Shown here one piece after another: positions 8,901-18,487 of a stretch of 23,246 nt of DNA. Position numbers and translations under genes: made by a program. The notes below the pieces were generated by a model. That model had not been told where the DNA came from and made no database searches. It worked only from the letters and a program-made list of their open reading frames with translations. Source of the DNA: Rhizophagus sp. LPA8_4_AMF (taxonomy: Eukaryota; Glomeromycota; Glomeromycetes; Glomerales; Glomeraceae); the NCBI GenBank assembly GCA_021464525.1, contig JADRCO010001040.1, positions 1-23,246 on the forward strand, given 5' to 3'. Position 1 is the first letter of the stretch, and every line of letters begins with the position of its first letter.

Positions 8901-10140
8901 TTGGTACTTTCGCAGTATTGCTTATCAAAAGAAGGCTGATTATAAGAATGCTAAGGAAAATATTATTGAAGCATTGAAATTGGATAACAAAAACAAGTTA
9001 GCTGATGAACAGATATTACTTCTCAAAAAACTAAATGAAAAAAATAAAATTGAATGGCGTATTAACCGTTACAAAAGAGGGAAAAAGGATATCAGATATG
9101 ACGTAGATTATTTTAAAAATTCCCATAGTAAAGAGAGTCCTACTTATAATATTCTTTCAATTGATGGAGGGGGTGTATGTGGGATATTGCCCGCCTTATG
9201 GCTTAGTGAAATAGAACATCGTACCCATAGACCTATTTCCCATCTATTTAATATGATAACTGGAATATCGACTGGGGGGATTATTGCTGCTGGACTATCG
9301 GTACCATCCTGGCAGTTACTCTATGATTCAAAGAAAAATCCATATTATGAATGCTCAGATTCAAAACCAAAGTTTTCAGCTACAGATTTATTAAATATTT
9401 ATCAGAATCGAGCAAAAGACTTGTTTATCACCACAAATAATAATAATTCACGGTCATTTTTTAAACCAAAATATACAGAGCAAGATCGCAGTTCGTTGTT
9501 TTCTGAATATTTTGGTAGTGTACGCTTGAATCAAGCACTTACTGAATTGGTTATTCCTGCAGTGGATGTAACTAAGTCAGCACAGACACATTTCTTTACG
9601 CGTTATGATGATCGTAGTGATGACTCAAAAGACGATACTTTTTTTGATACTTTAATGGCAACAACAGCTGCACCTACCCTTTTTCCACCTTACGAGATAA
9701 AGGGAAGAGGTTGTTTATTTTCAGGTGGAGCTTTGCATCTTAATAACCCAACGATAGCAGCATATGAGGAAGCTACCCGATATAATGCAGCAAAGGGAAA
9801 GATTTCAGTGCTATCTCTAGGTACAGGAAGTTATGTCCCAGATCCATTAAATCCTGACTTATATCGTGATAGTCTTTTTTGGACGCGAAATCTACACAAA
9901 GTAGTACTACCTCAACATGAAGGTAATACTGATAGTCTAATGTACAGTTTATTGGAAAATCGCTATCAACGATGGCAAGTTTGGCTTGAAGAACCAATAG
10001 AATTGGATGACTGCGAAAGTATTCCTTATCTCTTAGAACTGGGTCATCAATATATAGAAGAGCTTGATTCTTCGGATGATAATCCTATAAACAAGTTGGT
10101 AGAGTCTTTTGAGAAAGGATTTGCCAACAAAGTTTTATAA
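5956..10140 (+). CDS. TPR/J-like/patatin protein, array copy 1, with glycine-rich membrane segment
   Basis: This intact single-exon gene encodes 1394 aa and starts at the ATG whose N-terminus (QIENFF) matches copy 2. Residues 1-220 are charged and helical. Residues about 225-320 resemble a J domain (FRDIALYFHSDK), but the HPD motif is HSD (277-279). TPR-like helices follow at about 330-435. Residues about 556-615 are hydrophobic and Gly-rich, likely a membrane hairpin. An acidic Glu-Glu-Ser linker lies at about 855-873 and TPRs at about 900-1025. The C-terminal patatin domain (about 1064-1300) has the oxyanion loop DGGG (1070-1073) and nucleophile elbow GISTG (Ser1105). The expected catalytic Asp of the DGG/DGA motif is Ser1256 (FSGGALHLNNP). 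Patatins hydrolyse acyl esters of lipids with a Ser-Asp dyad, so activity here is doubtful. AATAAA signals lie at 10299 and 10316. Confidence 0.88.
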   Translation: MSNTQIENFFSEIEHFIKLKLQDKTLNQPEIEQKFKEGKELIDKLEEDDEEQHGLFRYKYHITYANYLKISGEGDKASKQEKLAKKFKNFSEKPERIDTYRTESRLFIDAALRNIGQASNEEEENKENIHEAVEKELSEIKDILEDNVIGFFRDAFKQLNVAPKSFEDYKNIVTYEIILRRIADNPINESLIYLEKSQTKDHSKDQKSKINKENKQQMTSSLEKLKLLASKAAYSQRLAFIYHFLNSPNKKEILFRNTVFTEEEINKRFRDIALYFHSDKTSRPNTPTWLQEKHRNLGDEFFNFALKFKESLLEDLEGISQNEGYLTFHENKANDLWKIAIDYRNAAKGQWDKLKVLNKDDIKELSPDELKIFCMDNGILAYQEYRAACKIADKSRQLKKQVQLRGNMALCLYISNKFIEAQLYALSAIQLQLRNSQNVTQQDFIETKKIFDKVKGGGPTTDTTEGNTTANTKETTKLDTEINLKDKSDNAMALVRTVDQGISFFERKTIQESISNDMANISVGLMLKADQSLVRYQVPKEVILHAKERVVRHKVVGGAAMGGAMAVGTTVTVTACLHVYEAVAIIGVTSVGGPFALVGGLLALGLGIWGGVSLWRRGNLLLDEPEIRENLNEIMIKTIEAYDKGEYQEVINALSEKYNEKTGASLLKLTKREDFINTDELIETLLKYGFRSDGIAYLLNLLGEVLSSGKVKLDGKTKKDLKVLATSVFNGALSEKLVDDAKKLDGRILELRKGHIVSTFNKIKDFILLKEYSDIAKEHIDDAEEMPFRSRLEEMRNITRINRAIFDILDAGKEEIKRAVETIKEVQNSINNNYQFVNPAKWRYEVLEDLLWVVSGEESPELSEESSKESPKLSLITYIDNKYISYLNQQLKQASSPQERFRIFNAIATCYVQLAEKEDNNRLNGLRHWKSAQKNYEEAREKDPENLDAALGFAKCLLKLSKYTQVIQLSDMCPNLTSLSEYWYFRSIAYQKKADYKNAKENIIEALKLDNKNKLADEQILLLKKLNEKNKIEWRINRYKRGKKDIRYDVDYFKNSHSKESPTYNILSIDGGGVCGILPALWLSEIEHRTHRPISHLFNMITGISTGGIIAAGLSVPSWQLLYDSKKNPYYECSDSKPKFSATDLLNIYQNRAKDLFITTNNNNSRSFFKPKYTEQDRSSLFSEYFGSVRLNQALTELVIPAVDVTKSAQTHFFTRYDDRSDDSKDDTFFDTLMATTAAPTLFPPYEIKGRGCLFSGGALHLNNPTIAAYEEATRYNAAKGKISVLSLGTGSYVPDPLNPDLYRDSLFWTRNLHKVVLPQHEGNTDSLMYSLLENRYQRWQVWLEEPIELDDCESIPYLLELGHQYIEELDSSDDNPINKLVESFEKGFANKVL
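7621..7800 (+). other. Segment encoding glycine-zipper hydrophobic hairpin
   Basis: It encodes residues about 556-615 of copy 1: a run rich in Gly, Ala and Val with GG pairs (VVGGAAMGGAMAVG, VGGPFALVGGLLALGLG). There is no charge except one Glu and one His near the middle, so two membrane-crossing helices are plausible. Basic residues flank it (HAKERVVRHK before, WRRG after). Copy 2 lacks about 75 residues here. The copy 3 relic keeps a trace of its start. Confidence 0.65.
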
Positions 10141-10817
10141 AGTTTATTGGAATTTTTACTAGTCGTTATTTGTAATTGAGATATTTCCATATGTACACCA
10201 AGATTTTGTATAACTGTTCTTTTTTTCTATTTTATTTTTTCAAACTGCCTAATGTGATATTAAAAAGTATATTGCCAAATTTTGCAAACCCGTATTAAAA
10301 TAAATAATATTCTTAAATAAAGCAATTTATTCAGTACTTAAAATTTTTGTATCTAATTGGATTAATAAATTAAAATAAATGACAAATTTGGCGGCTTTAA
10401 ACCAGTATTTTTATTTATATAAAATAAGGAATAGACGTTTTTATGTTATACGACTATATGTTGTGATTTACAATAGGAATTTTACTAATTCTCTTAGGTT
10501 AAATTAGTATACAAATTATTTAGATAGATACTTTATTGAGAAGATGTATAACGTCTATAATATGGTTACTCGTTTTTGAGAAACTTATTATTAATAAAGT
10601 TTTTTTTTAAAAAAAAAAAATAGACGTTTTTATTATAAATAAGTATATGATTCGATTGATTCGTCATAATCTGAAAATTTTCGCCTTTAATCAAATTTAG
10701 TATATGCAATGTCGATCGCAAAAAGTTCTTTAAAAAAGCCCCGTAAAGTTTTTTTTTTAAAAAAAATTTTTTGAAAAAAGGGACAATTTATAGACCATTT
10801 TAATATAAAGAAAGGTA
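10141..10817. other. Intergenic region between array copies 1 and 2
   Basis: AT-rich spacer with the copy 1 3' UTR (poly(A) signals at 10299 and 10316) and the copy 2 promoter. The first bases after the stop (TTTATTGGAAT) recur after the copy 2 stop at about 14688, so the duplicated unit included 3' flanking DNA. AATAGACGTTTTTAT occurs twice in direct orientation, at 10430-10444 and 10619-10633. The second follows an A run that can fold with the T run before it. Confidence 0.5.
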
Positions 10818-13800
10818 ATGTTAGAAAAAATAAATCAAATTGAAAATTTTTTTTTAGAGATAGAAAACTTAATCAAACTTCAGAACAAACAACCTAAGAT
10901 TGAACAAAAATTTAAAGAAGGAAAAAATTTAATTGATAAATTAGAAGAAGATGATGATGAACAGCATGGACTTTTTAGGTATAAATATCACATAACATAT
11001 GCTAATTATTTAAAAATTAGCGGAGAAGACGACAAAGCTTGTAAGCAGGAAAAACTAGCAAAGAAATTTGAGAAGCATGAGAGAATAGATACCTACAGAA
11101 CAGAACCAAGATTATTTGTGGGTGCTGCTCTAGGAAATATCGATCAAGCTTTTAATCAAGAGGAAGAGAATATTCATGAAGCAGTAGAGAAAAAATTACG
11201 AGAGATTAAGGACATTTTAGAGGATAACGTTATTGAATTTTTTCGAAATACTTTTAAACAGTTTAATAATGTACCCAAATCTTTTGAAGATTACAAGAAT
11301 ATCGTTGGATACGAGATAAATTTACGTAAGATAGCGGATAACCTAATTAATGAGTCGCTAATTTATTTGGAAAATTCTCACACTAAATATACTAGCAAGG
11401 ATCAAAAATCAAAAATTAATAAAGAAAATAAACAACGGACGATTCCTTCTTTAGAGGAATTAAAATCATTTGCTAGTAAAGCTGCTTATTCAAAAAGATT
11501 GGCTTTTATATATCATGTCTTGAATTCTCCAGACAAAAAAGAAATTTTATTTAGCAATACTCTCTTTACAGAAGAAGAAATTAATAAACGGTTCAGAGAC
11601 ATCGCTTTATATTTCCATTCTGATAAAACGAATCGACCTAATACTCCAACTTGGCTTCAAGTAAAACATAAAAATCTAGGTGACGAACTTTTTAATTATG
11701 CTCTAGAGTTTAAAAAAAGTTTATTAGATGACTTGGAAGGGATCTCACAAAATGATCAAGAAAAAAAAGCGAATGACCTTTGGAAAATTGCGATCGATTA
11801 TCTTAATGCAGCTAAAGGTCAATGGAATAAGTTGAGAGTGTTGAATAGGGAATTTTCTTCTGAAGAATTTAAGATTTTTGGCATGGATAATGGAATATTA
11901 GCCTATCAGGAATATCGAGCAGCTTGCAAAATTGCTGATAAAGCTAAGCAACTAAAAAAACAAGTAAGATTACGTGGAAATATGGCATTATGCTTATGCA
12001 TTTCTAACAAATTTATAGAAGCTCAGTTATATGCCTTATCAGCAATTCTATTGCAACTCATGAATTCTCAAAACGTCACGCAACAGGATTTTTTTGAGGC
12101 AAACAAAATATTTGAAAAGGTTAAAAATGGAATGGTGGATGTTACAGTGATTACTGAAGGATCTCCTAAATTAGATACTGAGATTAACCTAAAGGGCAAA
12201 TTCGATAAAATAAAAACGGCAGATCAGGAAATTTCCCTTTTTAAGAAAAAAGCTAATCAAAATTCAATTAATAGCGAAGTTGTAAAAATTAGTATGCTCA
12301 GGGCAAACCGAAATTTGGTTCGTTATCAAGCAAATTTACACACTAAGAGTCATGGTAAAGAAGAGCAAGAAATTCGGGAAAAGCTTAATAACATCATGAC
12401 AAAAACGATAGAATCTTATGATAAAGGTGAATATCAGAAAGTTATTGATGCACTTTCTGAGGAATATAATAAGAAGACGGGGGATAGTCTTTTAAAATTA
12501 ACAAAACGTGAAGATTTCATTAATACTGATCATATAATAGAAACACTCTTAAAGCATGGATTTAGATTTGATGGTGTTGCTTATCTATTAAATTTGCTTG
12601 GCGAGGTCTTAAGTAGTGAAAAAACAAAAATCAAAGTAATGACAACAAAAGACTTGAAGAAGTTAGCAATGAATGTTTTTAATGGAGTAATGGGTGAAAA
12701 ACTTGAAAAAGAGGCCAAGACTCTAGATGATCATATTTATGAGTTACGTATGAAACTCAATCCACCTAGTATTTTTGATAAATTTAAAGATCCTATCATA
12801 ACCCAAGAAGACAAGGATGATTCTCAAGAAATGCCTTTTCAATCAAGGTTGGAAGAAATACGCAATGTCACAAGAATCAATCGAGCAATTTCCGATATAT
12901 TAGATGCTGGTAAAGAAGAAACCGAGCGAGCTATCAAAACTATTAAGGAAATTCAAGATTCAATTGGTAGTAATTATCAATTTGCTAGTGGTGCTCGTCA
13001 TGAAGTATTGGAAGATTTATTATGGATTATTAGTGGTGAAGAATCTCCACCTGAAGAATCATTTGAAGAATCACCCAAAGAATCATCTGAAGAATCTCCT
13101 AAATTAGACGGTGAATTTATTAGTTATTTAAATGAACAACTAAAACAAGAGCTTTCAAATCAGAATAAAATGCTCCTTTATAATACACTAGCAGCCATCC
13201 ATGAACATTTAGCTGAGAAAGAGGATAAAATTAATCGACTAAACCGATTGAACAGCTTGCATTATTGGAAAGTTGCTCAAAAGAACTATGAGAAAGCACG
13301 TGAAATAGATCCAGAAAATCTAGAGGCTGCACTTGGTATTACAAAATGTTTACTAAAATTATCCAAATATACCCAAGTTATTCGACTTTTAGATACGAGT
13401 CCAAATTTGACCTCTTCATCAGAATATTGGCGGTTTCGCAGTATTGCTTATTGTAAGCAAATTAATTATAGCGAAGCTAAAGGAAATATTATTGAGGCAT
13501 TGAAACTAGATAATAAAAACAAATTAGCTGATGAGCAGAGGTTATTTCTCAAAAAACTAAGCGAAGAAAATACAATTAAATGGCGGATTAAACGTTACGA
13601 AAAAGGAAAAAAGAATATTAAATACGAAATAGATTATTTAGAAAATTCCCATAGTAAAGAAAGTTCTACATATAACATTCTTTCAATTGATGGAGGAGGT
13701 ATATGTGGAATATTACCTGCTTTATGGCTTAGTGAGATAGAATATCGCACTCATAGACCCATTTCTCATCTATTTAATATGATAGCTGGAACATCAACTG

Positions 13801-14654
13801 GAAGTTTCATTGCTGCCGGACTAGCACTACCATTCTGGTGTGAACTTGATGACTCTCCATATTATGAATGTTCAGATTCAAAACCAAGGTTTTCGGCTTC
13901 AGATATATTAAATTTTTTCCAGGACCAAGCGAGAAATATATTTACTATCCCTGATAATTCATGGTCATTATTCAAATCAAAACACGCAAACCAAGACTGC
14001 AGACCATTTTTTTCGGAATATTTTGGAAAAGTTCGCCTAGATAAAGCACTCACTGAGTTGGTTATCCCTACAGTGGATGGTAATGACTTAACACAAACAC
14101 ATTTATATACACGAAATGACGATCGTCGCAATTATTTAAAAAACGATACTTTTATTGATACATTAATGGCAACAACAGTTGCACCCACTTTATTTCCATC
14201 TTACGAAGTGGAGGGCAGGAGTTTTATTTTAGATGGAACTTTACATCTCAATAACTCAACAACGGCAGCTTATGAGAAAGCTATTCAATATAATGTAGCA
14301 AAAGAAAAGATTTCAGTTCTTTCTCTGGGTACAGGAAGTTACATCCCAGATTCATTAAACCCCAGCCAATATCGTGGTAATCTTTTTTTGACACATTATC
14401 TTCACAAAGTAGTGCTACCTCAACAGGAAAATAATACTGATCGTCTAATGTATAGTTTACTGGACAATCGTTACCAACGATGGCAGGTCTGGTTTGAAGA
14501 ACCAGTAGAATTTGGTAATTACGAAAACATTAATATTTCCAATCTTTTAGAATTAGGCCATCAATATATAGAAGAGCTGGATGCTTCGGATAATAATCCT
14601 ATAAACAAGTTGGTAGAATCTTTCGAGAAAAAAGTTGAAATTTTCAGCGTTTAA
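10818..14654 (+). CDS. TPR/J-like/patatin protein, array copy 2, complete catalytic dyad
   Basis: This intact single-exon gene encodes 1278 aa, colinear with copy 1 along its length and with many identical stretches. It has the same helical N-terminus, the J-like motif with HSD (267-269), TPR-like helices (about 320-415), an acidic Glu-Glu-Ser linker (about 741-761), TPRs (about 790-915) and a C-terminal patatin domain (about 952-1180). The patatin part has DGGG (958-961), GTSTG with Ser993, and Asp1139 in LDGTLHLNN, so the Ser-Asp dyad is complete. By family it should be a lipid acyl hydrolase; the true substrate is unknown. It lacks the glycine-rich hydrophobic segment of copy 1: RYQ (502-504) runs into EIREKL after about 15 residues, where copy 1 has about 90. 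No signal peptide is seen, so it is probably cytosolic. The lipase at the end of a TPR protein recalls fungal NLR-like immune proteins, but no NACHT or NB-ARC domain is visible. Confidence 0.9.
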   Translation: MLEKINQIENFFLEIENLIKLQNKQPKIEQKFKEGKNLIDKLEEDDDEQHGLFRYKYHITYANYLKISGEDDKACKQEKLAKKFEKHERIDTYRTEPRLFVGAALGNIDQAFNQEEENIHEAVEKKLREIKDILEDNVIEFFRNTFKQFNNVPKSFEDYKNIVGYEINLRKIADNLINESLIYLENSHTKYTSKDQKSKINKENKQRTIPSLEELKSFASKAAYSKRLAFIYHVLNSPDKKEILFSNTLFTEEEINKRFRDIALYFHSDKTNRPNTPTWLQVKHKNLGDELFNYALEFKKSLLDDLEGISQNDQEKKANDLWKIAIDYLNAAKGQWNKLRVLNREFSSEEFKIFGMDNGILAYQEYRAACKIADKAKQLKKQVRLRGNMALCLCISNKFIEAQLYALSAILLQLMNSQNVTQQDFFEANKIFEKVKNGMVDVTVITEGSPKLDTEINLKGKFDKIKTADQEISLFKKKANQNSINSEVVKISMLRANRNLVRYQANLHTKSHGKEEQEIREKLNNIMTKTIESYDKGEYQKVIDALSEEYNKKTGDSLLKLTKREDFINTDHIIETLLKHGFRFDGVAYLLNLLGEVLSSEKTKIKVMTTKDLKKLAMNVFNGVMGEKLEKEAKTLDDHIYELRMKLNPPSIFDKFKDPIITQEDKDDSQEMPFQSRLEEIRNVTRINRAISDILDAGKEETERAIKTIKEIQDSIGSNYQFASGARHEVLEDLLWIISGEESPPEESFEESPKESSEESPKLDGEFISYLNEQLKQELSNQNKMLLYNTLAAIHEHLAEKEDKINRLNRLNSLHYWKVAQKNYEKAREIDPENLEAALGITKCLLKLSKYTQVIRLLDTSPNLTSSSEYWRFRSIAYCKQINYSEAKGNIIEALKLDNKNKLADEQRLFLKKLSEENTIKWRIKRYEKGKKNIKYEIDYLENSHSKESSTYNILSIDGGGICGILPALWLSEIEYRTHRPISHLFNMIAGTSTGSFIAAGLALPFWCELDDSPYYECSDSKPRFSASDILNFFQDQARNIFTIPDNSWSLFKSKHANQDCRPFFSEYFGKVRLDKALTELVIPTVDGNDLTQTHLYTRNDDRRNYLKNDTFIDTLMATTVAPTLFPSYEVEGRSFILDGTLHLNNSTTAAYEKAIQYNVAKEKISVLSLGTGSYIPDSLNPSQYRGNLFLTHYLHKVVLPQQENNTDRLMYSLLDNRYQRWQVWFEEPVEFGNYENINISNLLELGHQYIEELDASDNNPINKLVESFEKKVEIFSV

Positions 14655-15424
14655 CTAGATATTATCCTTAACAAGGTATCATGAACTTTATTGGAATGAT
14701 GCTAAAATTGTGGCTTATTTTGTTAATTTCCTTTTTTTCTCATGAAGAAATGTCGATTATCAGTATTAAGAATGATTTTGCATTTTGCTTTAATGATTAT
14801 AGATATATTTTTTATTTAATAATAAATACTTATTCCATTGTGCAATATATTTGTAATACAAGTATTTATCAAAGTTCAGTCATTTAATCACGATTAGGTA
14901 ATTTTAATCCATTCAATGACAACAAAATATCAATTAGAATTGTTCTTAAAAAAGCTTTTAACGGTTGTTATTTAATAGAATTTTTTAATATCGTTCCGGT
15001 TATAAATAACTGTATTGGTGAAAATCAAATATGTAAAAATTATTCCATGTACATATATAAAATATTTAATTTACAGAAATTAGACACTTTAAATACCTTT
15101 AAAGTAATCAAATCATCGATAACAGTATAAAATGGCGCAATAAATTAAATTTACAAGTTTATCCATTTCTTTATTCATAAATAAATTTCCTAAAATGAAA
15201 ATTTTGCGTGTGCGTGAATTAACGTTGCTAAGTTGTCAAAGCCCAAGTTTCTCTATATGATCATACCTTCCCCTCCAGGATGATAAGGATAATAAAAAAA
15301 TTTTTAATTCTTTATTTTAATATCTGCCAATTACTTTCTTCCCTAAACTTAAAGCTTTTCCAAGAACCTTAATACTCCTTTAATCTTGCAATATTAAGCA
15401 CTTATAGAGTTTATGCTGATCCGA
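14655..15424. other. AT-rich spacer after array copy 2
   Basis: It begins with a sequence shared with the copy 1 3' flank (TTTATTGGAAT). A short AT-driven open frame at 14681-14887 has no gene-like features. I see nothing else that can be named. Confidence 0.45.
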
Positions 15425-16425
15425 GAGAAATAGTTAATCTCGAAAAATCGGAAGGAACTTCAAAAATTAACGTTAGAGATACACAACAATTGATTTCTTC
15501 TTAAATATTTTGAAATTATTAGCCAGTAGAGCAGCTTATTCAAATAGATTGGCATTTATATACAATGTTCTAAAATATCGAAATTTTATTTAACATCACT
15601 TTATTACTGAAAACGTAATTAATAAACGGTTCCAAGGCATCGCTTTATATTTTCATTCTGATGAAACGAATCGACTCAGCCGAACTTGGCTTCAAGAAAA
15701 CACCGAAACCTAGGCGCCGAACTATTTTTTTTCACAAAAGTTTAAAGAAAGCTTTTTGAATAAGTTAGAAGATGAAAAAGGAGTAAACAACCTATAGAAA
15801 ATTGCGATCTATCATCGCAATGCAGCTAAATGTCAATATGGATAAATTGAAAATAAATGGAGATGAAATTGAAAATTTTTCTTCTGTAGAATTAAAGTTT
15901 TTAAGCATGGAATATGGAATATTAGACTATTAAGAATATCGAGCAGCTTGCAAAATTGCTTATAAAACCAACCAGTTAAAGAGGCAAATTTACGGGGGAA
16001 TATGGTGTTATGCTCTTACATTTCTAGAATCTCAGTTATATGCTTTATTAGCTCAATTGCACTTAGATGTCACACAGCAGGATTTTATTAAGATAAAAAG
16101 ATATTTGAATAAAGTTAAAGGTGGATATCCTATTACTGAAGGAGCTACTAACTAAATGCTGAGATTAACCTAAAAGACGAATCTGATGAGGAACAGCGGA
16201 CAAGAAAATTTCCCTCGAGGCAGACCAGGATTTAGTTCGTTATGAATCTCTTAAAAGATTTGAGAAACGTGCTAGTCATCATAAGCTGAGAGGATGCAGT
16301 TATGAGATCTCTAAAAATTACAGGAGGTTCAGTAACTGCGAAAGTTTTGGAGGATTTATCATGGGTTATTAGGGTGAAGAATCACTTACAGAATCACTCG
16401 AAAAATTAACGATCCTAACATTACC
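15425..16425 (+). pseudogene. Array copy 3: eroded relic of the TPR/J-like/patatin family
   Basis: This is a decayed third copy in the same orientation. Recognisable pieces include KLLASRAAYSNRLAFIY, the J-like block ALYFHSDET (about 15640-15670), CKIAYKTNQLKR and the linker EVLEDLSWVI. These correspond to copy 1 residues about 185-870. Many stops, frameshifts and small deletions interrupt it. Near 16340 the sequence jumps from the start of the glycine-rich segment to the acidic-linker region, so about 800 bp present in copy 1 are missing. The N-terminus and the whole patatin domain are absent. The trace of HK-(V/L)-(V/R)-G at about 16277-16330 aligns with copy 1 and not copy 2, so the hydrophobic segment probably belonged to the ancestor. 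Confidence 0.8.
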
Positions 16426-17425
16426 ATAAAAAAAATGGTTGTTGTCAAGGATGGCTTGCGATAGTTGCCGGGTTGCGCACATGATCCGGATGATTATTTA
16501 GTAATTATTATATTATTATTTATTATTATTTAAATTACCATCTAGCTATGAAAATATAGATATACAAAATTTATATTAACAAAATTACGTTATCCTAGAA
16601 TAAAAAATATATCACGCAGATTTAGGTGAACTTGGTTTTCTTTAAATTACTTTTTAATGAAACGGTTTCTAACGTTTCATTTTTTTTCTCTTATAGACTC
16701 GAATCTCTTGAACAAAAGAGATGTAACAAATATAAGTAATTATACAATTAAACCTGAAAATTTTTGGTCTGTTAACTAAAAAAAATATTTTGTGTTAAAT
16801 TATTTTTGTATTTCGACATGAAACAATTTGTATCATTATGTGTATTTCTTCATCGGCGAAAAACAATGTATTTTATGTACTTTTAACTTAATTATTTATT
16901 ATAATAAACTATTAAGATACATTTTAATATTTTATTTACTTTCGCTATAATAGATTGCGTATTTTATTTGTCAATATTATAATTCCAAACTAATAGTTTG
17001 TTCTTATACATTACAACTATTATTAAACATGCTTCCCAATACATTGTGTTATGGATGTGGATGTAATATTTTGTGATAATATTAATGTTAGTATAATAAA
17101 AACTTCAATATTTCTTGTCACTTTACAATAGTATCGTTTTAAATAAGTGGGAGTATCTCTTTGTTTAATATCAAGTATGACACTTATCAAAAAGAAATTC
17201 ATATTAAATTCAAATGAAGAAATTATGAAAAATTTTCAAAAAAATAGCATAATCAAACAAACCATTTGTTAATGTATCAAGCAGTAAATAAGAATCTGAG
17301 ATGGTAAGTGAGAAGTAATAAAAAAATTATATGCAGCTTATGCACCATATCATAAATTAAATATTAAAGAATGATAGAATAAAAACATTTCTTGGTCCTT
17401 ACAGCTTTACCACATTACAAGAATT
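16426..17425. other. AT-rich spacer
   Basis: It includes a GC-richer patch (16437-16497) of unknown origin directly after the copy 3 relic and an ATT-rich microsatellite at about 16500-16540. No coding region, RNA or mobile element is seen. Its right end lies just past the poly(A) signal of the minus-strand coiled-coil gene. Confidence 0.45.
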
Positions 17426-17430
17426 TTTAT

Positions 17431-18487
17431 TTAGAATTTATAAGGATAACTAACCAACTTGTTTTCATTATCATGATATATAAATGGAATTTTGTAATGG
17501 TGATAAATGGTACCTAGTAATAAAACTTCATTTGGTGTCCAACTTCGTGCATCAATTATTTTAACGCATGGATTAAAAGTTTGAAAGGATTTTGAGACAG
17601 TTTGATGAAAATTTTCTGCACATTGTTGAACATCAGTATACTGAAAATCATTTTTCTCGCATACTTTCTCTAAAAACAAAGTAAATTGCTTGTCTTGAGA
17701 TAAGTGCTTCAAGATCTTATTCAATGGTTCTGTTTTCTCAAGTGAAGACTTTTGTGAAAAAAAAAAAATCACTGAGAATCTTTTTAATATTACAAGAATA
17801 AGTTAACCAAATTATAAAATTATTTAAATACCTGTATTGATTGTGCACGAATAAACTCTAATATACTCTGTTGCTTATACTTTTTATATTTTTCAACTTC
17901 ATTTCCTAACTTTTCTATTTGAATATTTAGATTATTCACTTTGTCCATATTTTCATTTAATAATTTCAATTTATCAGCTTCATATTCCTCAACCTTTTTC
18001 TTTTCTTGAAGCATTAATTCTTCAGCTTCCTCATTTTCTTGAATTATTTTGTCAGTTTCCTTTTTTTCTTGGATTATTTTTTCAGTTTCCTTTTTTTCTT
18101 GAATTATTTTTTCAGTTTTATTTTTTTCTTGAATTTCTAAATAATCTTTTAATATTTTTTCAAAATATTCCTTTTGTTTTGCATGCATCTCTTCCCATAA
18201 TCTATATTGAAATTCAAACATCATGCGAGTAACAACATCTTTGAGTTTTGGAAAATCATCTAATACTTTTAAATCAAGATGAAATCTAGTAATATCTTTA
18301 TTATCAGGGTAAATTGAATAATTGTGTTCATGTGACCACTATCAATTAATGCAATAAAATGAATAAATAATAATTCAAACCAGATAAAAATAATAAGAAT
18401 ACAAAAATAGACACAAAACCTTACCATAAGTTTTTTCCAAAGGAGTCTTTTAGGTACACAATGAGGTAAAAACAATCTTGTCAACAT
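17431..18487 (-). CDS. Coiled-coil protein of unknown function, three exons
   Basis: Exon 1 is 18487-18425, exon 2 is 18338-17832 and exon 3 is 17748-17431. The introns are 86 bp (GTAAGG...GATAG) and 83 bp (GTATTT...AAAAG after a run of twelve T), both phase 0. The product would be 295 aa. Joining exon 1 to exon 2 gives a sensible sequence (KKLM then WSHEHNYSIYPDNK). Residues about 72-180 are a charged coiled coil with a 10-residue repeat (KIIQEKKETE type). The C-terminal 105 residues look globular, with a hydrophobic core VKIIDARSW and LLLGTIYHHYKIPFIY; I do not recognise them. The TAA stop overlaps an AATAAA poly(A) signal by one base (17431-17426). No membrane segment or convincing signal peptide is seen. 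An extra upstream exon cannot be excluded, although a stop lies in frame four codons before the ATG. Confidence 0.65.
18031..18130 (-). repeat. 30-bp in-frame tandem repeat coding for the coiled coil
   Basis: At least three units of 30 bp (18061-18090 and 18091-18120 nearly identical, with diverged flanking units) encode a 10-residue repeat, T(E/D)KIIQEKKE. The length fits neither a heptad nor an 11-residue coiled-coil period, so the helix register must shift across it. Confidence 0.75.

Noticed and set aside
9773-9997. Minus-strand frames inside the patatin domains (also 13862-14131)
   Set aside because: They are antisense to clearly conserved patatin coding sequence, with no sign of their own conservation.
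14681-14887. Open frame after copy 2
   Set aside because: It is Ile/Phe/Tyr-rich from AT composition and overlaps the 3' flank shared with copy 1, so it is probably UTR.
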